A stretch of 64,000 bases of DNA from Pseudomonas sp. NKUCC02_KPG (GTDB lineage: Bacteria > Pseudomonadota > Gammaproteobacteria > Pseudomonadales > Pseudomonadaceae), in the NCBI RefSeq assembly GCF_019345465.1, contig NZ_JAHKRC010000002.1:248001-312000 (forward strand). Direction: 5' to 3'. The notes under the pieces were generated by a model that had not been told where the DNA came from, ran no database searches, and saw only the letters and a program-made list of their open reading frames with translations. The position numbers were made by a program, and so were the translations under genes. Each line of letters opens with the position of its first letter. Within the stretch, counting starts at the first letter, position 1. Positions 57,252 to 64,000 of this stretch are shown here, in pieces.

Positions 57252-58607
57252 TCAGGCAGGTTGCAGGGCGGCGGGGGGCGCAGCAGCGGGGGTGGGTTTG
57301 GTCTTGGCAAAGAACACGATGATTGCCGCAATGATCGATGTACCGGCCAGGCCATAGAGCCCGCCCTGGATCGAACCGGTGGTTTGCTCCAGGAAACCGA
57401 AAGTGGTGGGCGCAACGAATCCGCCGAGGTTGCCGATGGAGTTGATCAGTGCGATCACGGCTGCCGCGATGCGTGCATCCAGATAACCTTGGGGGATGGG
57501 CCAGAACAGCGCCGATGCCGATTTGAAACCGATGGCGGCGAAGCAGATGGCAATAAACGCAAATATCGGGCCGCCGGTGGTCGACAGGAACATGCCCAGG
57601 GCAGCAATCAGCAGGGCCGTCGCAATCCAGGCCTGCTGGTATTTGAAGCGGCTGGCCAGTGACGCAAACGCATACATGGCAATAATGGAAATCAGCCACG
57701 GGATCGAGTTGAAAAAGCCCACCTGCATGTCGCTCAAGTCACCCATTTTCTTGATGATGCTGGGCAGCCAGAAGGTCGCGGCGTAAATGGTCAGCTGGAT
57801 GCAGAAATAGATCGCGCAGAACAGCATGATCTGGCGGTCCTTGAGCAGCTTGAGCATGCTCGGTTTGACGATGTTGACGGCATCCCGCTCGCGCTGCTCG
57901 CGGTCAATCTCGTTCACCAGGGCATCTTGTTCCTCACGGCTGAGCCATTTGGCGTCATGGGGCTTTGAGTCCAGCCAGTACCAGACAAAGCCGCACAAAA
58001 ACACCGAGGCCATGCCTTCGATGATGTACATCCACTGCCAGCCATGCAGGCCCATGCCGGTGATTTGCAATAGCAGGCCGGACAACGGGCCCGAGATCAG
58101 GGACGCCAGTGCCGAACCGCTGAGGAAGATGGCAATCGCCTTGCCACGCTCGGCGCCAGGCAGCCAGCGGGTGAAGTAGTAGATCACTCCTGGAAAGAAT
58201 CCCGCTTCGGCCACGCCGAGCAGAAAGCGCAGGATATAAAAGTGGGTTTCGTTCTGGATAAAGGCCATCAGGGTTGCGGTGATGCCCCAGGTGAACATGA
58301 TCCGGGTCAGCCAGATACGGGCGCCGACTTTTTGCAGCAGCATGTTGGACGGCACTTCAAACAGCGCGTAGCCGATGAAGAACAGACCGGCACCGAAGCC
58401 ATAGGCGGCTGCGCCAATACCCAGGTCGTGCTCCATGTGGGTGCGCACAAAGCCGATGTTTACGCGGTCAATGTAGTTAACGATAAACATGATGACGAAG
58501 AGCGGCAGCACATGCCTCTTCACCTTTTGGATCGCGCGCGCCAGTACGGGGTCGTTGGCGTGCGCAGCAGACGGATTGCTGGAAGTGTTCACAAGTCGAA
58601 GCCCCAC
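57252..58607 (-). CDS. MFS hexarate (glucarate/galactarate) transporter
   Basis: A 451-residue, 12-helix transporter of the anion:cation symporter family, as GudP/GarP. It has [19 protein letters not shown] in helix 1, the [19 protein letters not shown] motif, and [20 protein letters not shown]. Start: GTG at 58607 or GTG at 58592; neither has a strong site, and AACAATAA (58612-58619, minus strand) overlaps the leader. It precedes gudD by 13 bp. Confidence 0.85.
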   Translation of the reverse strand: MGLRLVNTSSNPSAAHANDPVLARAIQKVKRHVLPLFVIMFIVNYIDRVNIGFVRTHMEHDLGIGAAAYGFGAGLFFIGYALFEVPSNMLLQKVGARIWLTRIMFTWGITATLMAFIQNETHFYILRFLLGVAEAGFFPGVIYYFTRWLPGAERGKAIAIFLSGSALASLISGPLSGLLLQITGMGLHGWQWMYIIEGMASVFLCGFVWYWLDSKPHDAKWLSREEQDALVNEIDREQRERDAVNIVKPSMLKLLKDRQIMLFCAIYFCIQLTIYAATFWLPSIIKKMGDLSDMQVGFFNSIPWLISIIAMYAFASLASRFKYQQAWIATALLIAALGMFLSTTGGPIFAFIAICFAAIGFKSASALFWPIPQGYLDARIAAAVIALINSIGNLGGFVAPTTFGFLEQTTGSIQGGLYGLAGTSIIAAIIVFFAKTKPTPAAAPPAALQPA

Positions 58608-58921
58608 TGATTATTGTTATGCGGGTGATATGTGCCGGAGGATGCGCCTTCGGTTGACGGACATCATACGAGTTGACTTTTGTCATCGCAATGCCTCGTA
58701 ACAAACCGATAAGTTATAAAAAACAGGTTTTAAATGCATTTAACAGGTTTTTTCCCTGTTTAGAGCGCTTTTAGAGCTGTTTGCTGGAGGTTTTTTGAGG
58801 CGAACCGAAGCAAACGCTAGGTTTTGTGTGGCGGTATTTACCGATCAAAAGATAGGTTGTCATACATGTTGAGGTGTGTGAGATGCTAATATCAGGCTGC
58901 CATCTCTGAAGGGGGTTTCCC
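58608..58921. promoter_or_regulatory. Divergent control region of the hexarate block
   Basis: The 314-bp gap between the transporter and the second GntR gene. ATCATACGAG (58662-58671; CTCGTATGAT on the other strand) and TTGTCATAC (58857-58865) resemble the TTGTCGTAC-type words near the first GntR gene and its targets. An AT-rich stretch at 58690-58760 could hold promoters. No gene is present. Confidence 0.4.
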
Positions 58922-59632
58922 ATGCAAGACCCGCAAGGCGCATCGACCCGCAAGCGTTCCCCTGGCCTGGCCCACGACATCGTGGCCGAGCTCACTCAGC
59001 GAATCCTGCTGGGCCAACTGGCTCCCGGAGAGAAGCTGCCTTCCGAATCCATCATCGTGCGTGAGCATGGTGTCAGCCGCACCGTCGTGCGCGAGGCGAT
59101 CTCGAAATTGCAGGCTTCGGGACTGGTTGAAACCCGGCACGGGATCGGCACCTTCGTGCTGGAGCGCGATCAGCGCCAGGGCATTCACCTCAAGCGCGAT
59201 ACTGCGCACAGCGTGCGCGGCATCATCGAGTTGCGCATGGGGCTGGAGACACAAGCTGCAGCGTTGGCGGCCGTGCGCCGAACAGAGGGCCAACTGCTGC
59301 AAATGCGTCAGGCGCTGGATGACTACCAGAGTTCACTGGCCAATAACGACAGCAGCGTCGAACCCGATCAGCGATTTCACAACCTGATCGCCCAGGCCAC
59401 GGGCAATACCTATTTCACCGACATCATTTCCCAGCTCGGGCGTTCCGTGATCCCCCGCACACGGATTGACGCCGAGGAGCGTGGCGACACCGATTTGATG
59501 AAATTGGGTCAAATGGCGGTGCTGGAGCATGAGGCGATCTTGCGTGCCATTCGCCGACAGGACCCCGACGCCGCCCGCGCCGCCATGCTGCTGCACTTGA
59601 GCAACAGCCTGGAGCGGATGGCGGGGAGGTGA
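58922..59632 (+). CDS. FadR/FCD-type GntR regulator of the hexarate block
   Basis: A 236-residue paralogue of the regulator at 20074. The DNA-binding half is nearly the same (LPSESIIVREHGVSRTVVRE, then ASGLVETRHGIGTFVL against LVETRHGIGTFVR), including the recognition helix. The FCD domain has FHNLIAQATGNTYFTDI and EHEAILRAIRRQDPDAARAAM. Matching recognition helices suggest that both regulators bind related operators. AAGGGGG precedes the ATG. Confidence 0.85.
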   Translation: MQDPQGASTRKRSPGLAHDIVAELTQRILLGQLAPGEKLPSESIIVREHGVSRTVVREAISKLQASGLVETRHGIGTFVLERDQRQGIHLKRDTAHSVRGIIELRMGLETQAAALAAVRRTEGQLLQMRQALDDYQSSLANNDSSVEPDQRFHNLIAQATGNTYFTDIISQLGRSVIPRTRIDAEERGDTDLMKLGQMAVLEHEAILRAIRRQDPDAARAAMLLHLSNSLERMAGR

Positions 59633-60695
59633 ATCATGCATACATGCTGTAGCCGTCCAGAGCCGCGATGGGCCATGGATGGCCCGTCGAGGCGTGCCCT
59701 CCATGACAGTGCCGGAGTGAGGGCGGAACCCGTAGAAAATCGTGACGTATTGAATGGATATGTACTCGGCATAGGTGCGGGCGCATCGCAAAACAACTGG
59801 CACACGGGGTACATATCCGGCATCCGCAGTTAACTGAAATGATGGTTTCGCTCTTACAGCGAGTCACTTTGCAAAAGCGGCAAAGTAACCAAAGCGCTTT
59901 CGCCCCTGCGTACGGCCTTCGCTGCGCTCAGGTGTCCCTCGCTCCGGTCCCGCTCCGTGGGCCCGCCGTGACGGGCCATCCCTGGCCCAACACGGCTCTC
60001 CCGGCATCCATGCCGGTCGACCCACTGCGCAGAACCTCCTCTCGGCCTCCCGAAGGGGCGGGCAGATCAAAAGCAGTGCACGCCGAGGCGGCCGACCGGC
60101 CGGCCTGGTTGGTGGGCGAGGCTGCGTTCGGCTTGGTGCGCCACTGCGACGTAGCACTCGTGGAATCGGCTTGCATGGTTAATCAGGTACTGCGTGTGTA
60201 CTGGTTTTGCGACTGCTGCGCGCTCGAACGCAGCCTCGTTCTACTCGTCAGCGGCTACAACACGGAGTTGTTGGCGAATTCTGTAGTCGCTGACGAGCCG
60301 TGCGAGGCTGCGCTGGGCTTGGAGCGCCACTGCGACGTAGCAGTCGTGGAATCGGCTTGCACGGTTAATCAGGTACTGCGTGTGTACTGGTTTTGCGACC
60401 GCTGCGCGCTCGATCGCAGCCTCGTTCTACTCGTCAGCGGCTACAACACGGAGTTGTTGGCGAGTCCTGTAGTCGCTGACGAGCCGTGCGAGGCTGCGTT
60501 CGGCTTGGTGCGCCACTGCGATGCAGCAGTCGTGAAATCAGCTTGCACAGTTAATCAGGCACTGCGCGTGTACCTGTTTTGCGACCGCTGCGCGATCGAA
60601 CGTAGCCTCGTTCTACTCGTCAACTGCTACGTAGAGGGATGGACGACGAATCCTGTAGACGCAGCCGTCGTAAAACCCTGCACTGGGGTGTTTTT
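59633..60695. repeat. Composite dispersed repeat, copy 2, with three 186-bp tandem units
   Basis: Module A (59697-59842) and module B (about 59846-60116) repeat those at 45593 and 45740 with few differences, B having gained a short insert. Module C is here a tandem array: units start at 60118, 60304 and 60490, exactly 186 bp apart, the third degenerate at its end. A long open frame (59839-60828) runs through it, but its 'protein' is only repeated Leu-rich and Cys-rich strings. I treat the whole as non-coding repeat. Confidence 0.85.
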
Positions 60696-60745
60696 CTATG
60701 CAGGCTGCAATCGCCAACCCAACACATTCAACATGTCACAACCAT
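60696..60745 (-). pseudogene. 3' remnant of a DUF3077-like gene
   Basis: On the minus strand the codons read DGCDMLNVLGWRLQPA and stop, matching the end of the intact small gene at 46200 (DGCDVLNVLSWRLQPA). Upstream of this the sequence is unrelated, so the gene body is lost. It sits at the same place relative to the repeat modules as the intact gene does in copy 1. Confidence 0.75.
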
Positions 60746-60984
60746 CTTGTATGTTGGCGCTAAAACTGGACCTGACTCCTTGCAGCGGACGCCAAGAAGG
60801 GCAGGCCGATCAAAAAAACAGTGCATAAACAAGATCAACTGCCCGCCGAGGCGACCTTCAGGCCGACCTCTTTAGCGAAGCACATTTCTCTGAACAGGTC
60901 GGCTGGCAACAGAGTATCTACAGGATTGGCGCACTGTAGCCGCTGAGGAACATAGCCAGGTTTAACGCCTGAGTTTACGACGAC
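60746..60984. other. Intergenic region after the repeat
   Basis: No gene recognised. CTGTAGCCGCTGAGGAACATAG near 60938 resembles CTGTAGCCGCTGAGGAGCGCAG at 45522, after mhpR, so both are single REP-like arms. Confidence 0.45.
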
Positions 60985-63330
60985 TCATTTCAACGCCACG
61001 TCCTCAGGGTTGATCTTTTTCCATGCCTGCAGCACCGCCTGTGCCTTGGGCTCCTGGCCGCTGTCGAGGTAAAACTGGATCAACGCCAGCCGCGCATCGC
61101 GAAATGCCGGTTGGCGTTTGAGCAGTTCTTCCATGTGCTCACACGCCGGCCCGACCTGACCGTTCTGGTGCAACGCCACTGCCAGCACATAACGGTATTG
61201 GGCGTTGTCAGGTTCCAGTGTCACGGCCTGCTGCAAGGCTGACATGGCTTGCTTGGGCTGGCCCGCCCGAATCAACGCCAGCCCCTGGCTGTGTTGCAGC
61301 AGTGCTGTTTGCGGGTGTGTCTTGATCGTGTCGCTGAGCAAGGCCATCGCCTCGGCACTGCGGCCACTGGCTTCCAGCCACTGGGCCAGCGTGACCACCG
61401 CAGGGAAAAAGTCAGGGTCACGCAGCAGCGCGGCGCGCAGTTTGGGTTCAACCTCGGCATTGCGACCACTGGCCTGATACAGCATGGCCAGGTTGAGGTT
61501 GGACTCGGCCCGTTCGGCCAGGCTCAATTGCACCGTTTCGTATTCAGCGATGGCGTTGTCCCAGGCCCCTTGATATGCCCCCAGGCCGTTACGCGCCGCC
61601 CCTTGTACGTTACGGGCGGCGATGATGCGCACCGCCCGCACGCTGTCACTCAATAGCGGGCCGAGCAAGGTGACGCGTTCGGTTGCAGGCAAAAAGGCGC
61701 TGACCGCCCGCACTGCACTTTCACGCACTTGAGGTGCCGGGTTGTTCAAGTCCCTGGTGGCCAGTTTCAAGGCGGACTCACTGGGGTAGTTAGCCAGTTC
61801 TGTCAACAGGGTTGCCCGTTGAATGGCCGGCAGGTTGCCGCGCCGCAATTGCTCGTACAACGCTTGTGCCGCACCGGGCTTGCCGCCGCGAATCAATCCT
61901 AAACTTTCGTCGTAACGGGCGGCCTGTGGCCCTTCATGGGCAGTCCAGAGCTTGAATTGTTCAGTCACCGTGTCTTGCACTTTGCCCTGATGGCAGGTCA
62001 GGCAGGCGTCCGGGGTGCCGAGGGTTTTGGCCCGTACCGGGTTGGGGATGCTGAAGCTGTGGTCATGCCTGAAATCGTTGCCCATGTAGAGCTTGCCGGG
62101 CATATGGCAATCCACGCACTGCGAGCCCGGCTGGCCTTCGGTATGGCGATGGTGTTCGATCGAGTCGTAGCGCTTGGCTTGCAGTCCCTTGTCGTCAATC
62201 CCGGCAACCGCTGCCTTGCCTGCGCTGTTGTGACATTGCAGGCACACGCCATTGCCCGGCGCTTTCAATTGAGTGCTGTGAGGGTTGTGGCAATTGCTGC
62301 AACGCACACCCTTGTCGAACATTTTGCTTTGCGCGAAGGAGCCGTGTTCAAACACTTCATCCTTGATCTTGCCGTCCAGTGCATACAGTTCGCGGTTCAA
62401 CACGCTGGGCAGATAGTCGTCCATCAGGCGTTTGCCCACGGTAAAACCATCCCCCAGCGGGGCACGTCGGGCGTGGCAGCGGGCGCAGGTTTCGATCTCG
62501 CTGGTGGCGTCCTTGTTTTTAAGGTCGACGTCAAACCCGCTGTGGGGCAGTCCGGTGTTGTCAGTCACTGCCAGCAGGTGATTGGAGGCCGGACCGTGGC
62601 AGGCCTGGCAACCGACGCCGAGGCTGTTCCACTGGCTGTTGAAGCGGTTGGTCGCGGCGTCAAAATTGCGCTTGTAGCCGGTGGTGTGGCACTCCACACA
62701 CATAAAATTGGCGTTCTGGCTGGGCTTGCTCCAGTGCAATGGATTCTTGAAGTCCACCCCCTGGCCCGGATAAAGGTGAAACCAGCGGTTTTTCTCGGTA
62801 TCCCAGGCCACGCCCAGGGCTTGCAACCTGCCGTCGCTGACTTCGATCAGATATTGCTGCAACGGCGCAATGCCGAAGGTGTAGGCGACCTTGAAGTCGC
62901 CAGCCTTGCCTTCAGGTCCCGGCGTATTGACCCAGAACTCATCGCCCTTGCGAAAGAACCGGGTGTTTTCGCCTTCGCCCTTGAACGTGGCATTGTTGAA
63001 ATCGGCCAGCACGGTCTGCGGGTCGGCTCCCTGCATGGCCAACTGGTGATGGGAACCTTGCCAGTCCTTGGCCTGGGCGCTGTGACAGCCCTGGCACTGT
63101 TGTTCGTCGACCATCTGCGCAGGGGGCATGTGCCTGACTACGGGGGCCGTGGCCACCGCCTTGGGCTCAAGCACCGGCGTCACGACCGGGGCCGGGCGGT
63201 TGAGATAAAACCACAGCCCGCCCAGCACCAACAGCAACAGGACCGCGCTGACGGGTAACAGGTAACGGCTCATCAAGGTAGGGCGCGAATCAGGTTGGTT
63301 TGCAGCTTTTATAGTTTTAGTTTTGGGCAT
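60985..63330 (-). CDS. Octaheme cytochrome c with TPR domain
   Basis: A 781-residue protein starting MPKTKTIKAAN. One membrane anchor (about 20-43) is followed by a periplasmic part with eight CxxCH heme sites between about residues 79 and 447 (CQGCH, CVECH, CQACH, CARCH, CSNCH, CLQCH, CVDCH, CLTCH). From about 480 there are HEAT-like helices (NNPAPQVRESAVRAVSAFL) and then TPR repeats (AESNLNLAMLYQASGRNAEV, LQQAVTLEPDNAQYRYVLAV). Layout is like the multiheme-TPR proteins that have cytochrome c554-type heme packing. Electron partner and substrate are unknown. Confidence 0.8.
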   Translation of the reverse strand: MPKTKTIKAANQPDSRPTLMSRYLLPVSAVLLLLVLGGLWFYLNRPAPVVTPVLEPKAVATAPVVRHMPPAQMVDEQQCQGCHSAQAKDWQGSHHQLAMQGADPQTVLADFNNATFKGEGENTRFFRKGDEFWVNTPGPEGKAGDFKVAYTFGIAPLQQYLIEVSDGRLQALGVAWDTEKNRWFHLYPGQGVDFKNPLHWSKPSQNANFMCVECHTTGYKRNFDAATNRFNSQWNSLGVGCQACHGPASNHLLAVTDNTGLPHSGFDVDLKNKDATSEIETCARCHARRAPLGDGFTVGKRLMDDYLPSVLNRELYALDGKIKDEVFEHGSFAQSKMFDKGVRCSNCHNPHSTQLKAPGNGVCLQCHNSAGKAAVAGIDDKGLQAKRYDSIEHHRHTEGQPGSQCVDCHMPGKLYMGNDFRHDHSFSIPNPVRAKTLGTPDACLTCHQGKVQDTVTEQFKLWTAHEGPQAARYDESLGLIRGGKPGAAQALYEQLRRGNLPAIQRATLLTELANYPSESALKLATRDLNNPAPQVRESAVRAVSAFLPATERVTLLGPLLSDSVRAVRIIAARNVQGAARNGLGAYQGAWDNAIAEYETVQLSLAERAESNLNLAMLYQASGRNAEVEPKLRAALLRDPDFFPAVVTLAQWLEASGRSAEAMALLSDTIKTHPQTALLQHSQGLALIRAGQPKQAMSALQQAVTLEPDNAQYRYVLAVALHQNGQVGPACEHMEELLKRQPAFRDARLALIQFYLDSGQEPKAQAVLQAWKKINPEDVALK

Positions 63331-63354
63331 TGCGACTTCCGTATCCAAATGGCT

Positions 63355-64000
63355 TTAGCGTTCACCGACAAACCAGCGGTAATAGGGGTTGGCGCCATCA
63401 CCGCGCATCACTTCGCGGATGTCCCTGGCCCATGCCTCGCGGTCGCCATCGTAGGCATGCAGGCTTGAGCGGTAAAACTGCATCAGACGTTGCTGATGGT
63501 CATTCATGCGCGCGACAAATCCGGGCTCGGCGTTGAGCAAAAGTGCGGGGCGACGCAGATCGAGCAACGCCGGGAGTACCCGGCTGATTTCCTTGGAGCG
63601 TACCCAGGGAGCGTACTCGATGCGTGGTTGATCGTCCGTGACGGCAGGCGCATCTGCAGCAAAACGTTCCAGCCCCTGACGATCGGTCACCCAGGTCGCC
63701 AGCAGGGCCGCCGACGAAGCGACGCCCACATCCTGCAGGGCACTGCGCACCCCTGGCTGCTCGAAGCGGGCGTTGATGCGTGCGGCGTCCAGTTCAATCG
63801 GCTGCAGGGAGCCGACCAGCAGCATTTCGTGAAACTCGCTGCTCCAGAGCGTCGCGTACGGGAACACGTCAAGAAAACTGCGCACCAGCGAGCGCGAGTC
63901 CTCTATGTTCTGGGTCGGCAGTGGCAGCCATTGCGCGACGATCCCCTGAGGTTCCAGGCGCTGTGCGGCCAGTTGATAGAAGTCCCGGGAATACAGGTTG
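63355..64000 (-). CDS. Spermidine-synthase-like protein, C-terminal part (cut by window edge)
   Basis: At least 214 codons open to the window edge, with stop at 63355. The visible part has YSRDFYQLAAQRLEPQGIVAQWLPL and then FLDVFPYATLWSSEFHEMLLVGS, which match the end of the methyltransferase-like fold of SpeE relatives fused to membrane domains. The tail (DDQPRIEYAPW) is typical of that group. These large proteins rarely make spermidine; their role is unclear. The cytochrome gene starts 24 bp after its stop, so the two are in one operon. Confidence 0.6.
   Translation of the reverse strand, partial: NLYSRDFYQLAAQRLEPQGIVAQWLPLPTQNIEDSRSLVRSFLDVFPYATLWSSEFHEMLLVGSLQPIELDAARINARFEQPGVRSALQDVGVASSAALLATWVTDRQGLERFAADAPAVTDDQPRIEYAPWVRSKEISRVLPALLDLRRPALLLNAEPGFVARMNDHQQRLMQFYRSSLHAYDGDREAWARDIREVMRGDGANPYYRWFVGER

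Noticed and set aside
33425..60675. Regular repeats as a CRISPR array
   Set aside because: Periods of 165 and 186 bp with no unique spacers between short repeats, and no cas genes. They are tandem REP-like units.
59839..60828. Long rightward open frame of 329 codons
   Set aside because: It runs through dispersed repeat modules and 186-bp tandem units. Its product is strings of repeated residues, and it has no ribosome binding site or known relative. I treat it as repeat DNA.
60985..63330. Octaheme nitrite or tetrathionate reductase
   Set aside because: All hemes are plain CxxCH without the CxxCK or long-spaced site of those enzymes, and a TPR half is fused.

Overview
The window reads as chromosomal DNA of a Pseudomonas, probably of the fluorescens group. 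Supporting signs are GC-rich coding sequence, short inverted REP pairs with the core GGGCTTGCTCGCGA, a DUF2388 protein, KdgM and OprD porins, the gene order mhpR/mhpABCDFET, and many A-rich Crc/Hfq-type leader motifs. No rRNA, complete tRNA or CRISPR array was seen.

Layout. (1) 1-1845: AT-rich accessory DNA holding the start of a gene with a 'CFIIMPI' motif and an HNH nuclease fused to a DUF4163/DUF3298-like domain. It ends at a 3' remnant of tRNA-Pro(GGG), the usual far end of an integrated island. (2) 2150-3069: a decayed IS3-family element with both terminal repeats. (3) 3073-8716: an MBOAT/SGNH polysaccharide O-acetylation pair and small envelope or hypothetical genes. (4) 8955-12221: a TonB siderophore receptor with a Fur-like box, and a LysR regulator. 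(5) 12313-19903: an amine-catabolism block (TorF porin, periplasmic amidohydrolase, FAD amine oxidase, PotF-like binding protein, glutamine-synthetase-like ligase, AraC regulator). (6) 20074-33392: a pectin/galacturonate locus with a GntR regulator, uronate dehydrogenase, KdgM porin, enolase-superfamily enzyme, a complete peptide-type ABC importer with two binding proteins, a FnIII-GH28 polygalacturonase and RidA. (7) 33375-33780: long tandem repeats, followed by an amidase. (8) 35594-45524: an OprD porin and the mhp operon for 3-(3-hydroxyphenyl)propionate, with divergent mhpR. (9) 45525-46977: a dispersed composite repeat, a small DUF3077-like gene and a candidate structured leader RNA. (10) 46978-53928: LysR, an Aap-type amino-acid ABC importer with isoaspartyl peptidase, and two small enzymes. 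(11) 54263-59632: a hexarate block (2,5-dioxovalerate dehydrogenase, glucarate dehydratase, hexarate MFS transporter, divergent GntR). (12) 59633-60984: a second composite repeat. (13) 60985-64000: an octaheme cytochrome c/TPR protein and the C-terminal part of a spermidine-synthase-like protein.

How the genes work together. Blocks 6 and 11 can be read as one pathway. Secreted GH28 cuts pectate, KdgM and the ABC system import products, Udh oxidises galacturonate to a lactone, and the enolase-superfamily enzyme (or GudD for glucarate) yields a 2-keto-3-deoxyhexarate. An unseen KdgD would then give 2,5-dioxovalerate, which the dehydrogenase turns into 2-oxoglutarate. The two GntR regulators are close paralogues, and related TGTCGTAC-type words occur in the intergenic regions of both blocks. 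Most catabolic operons here start with an AANAANAA leader motif, as expected for genes under Crc/Hfq catabolite repression.
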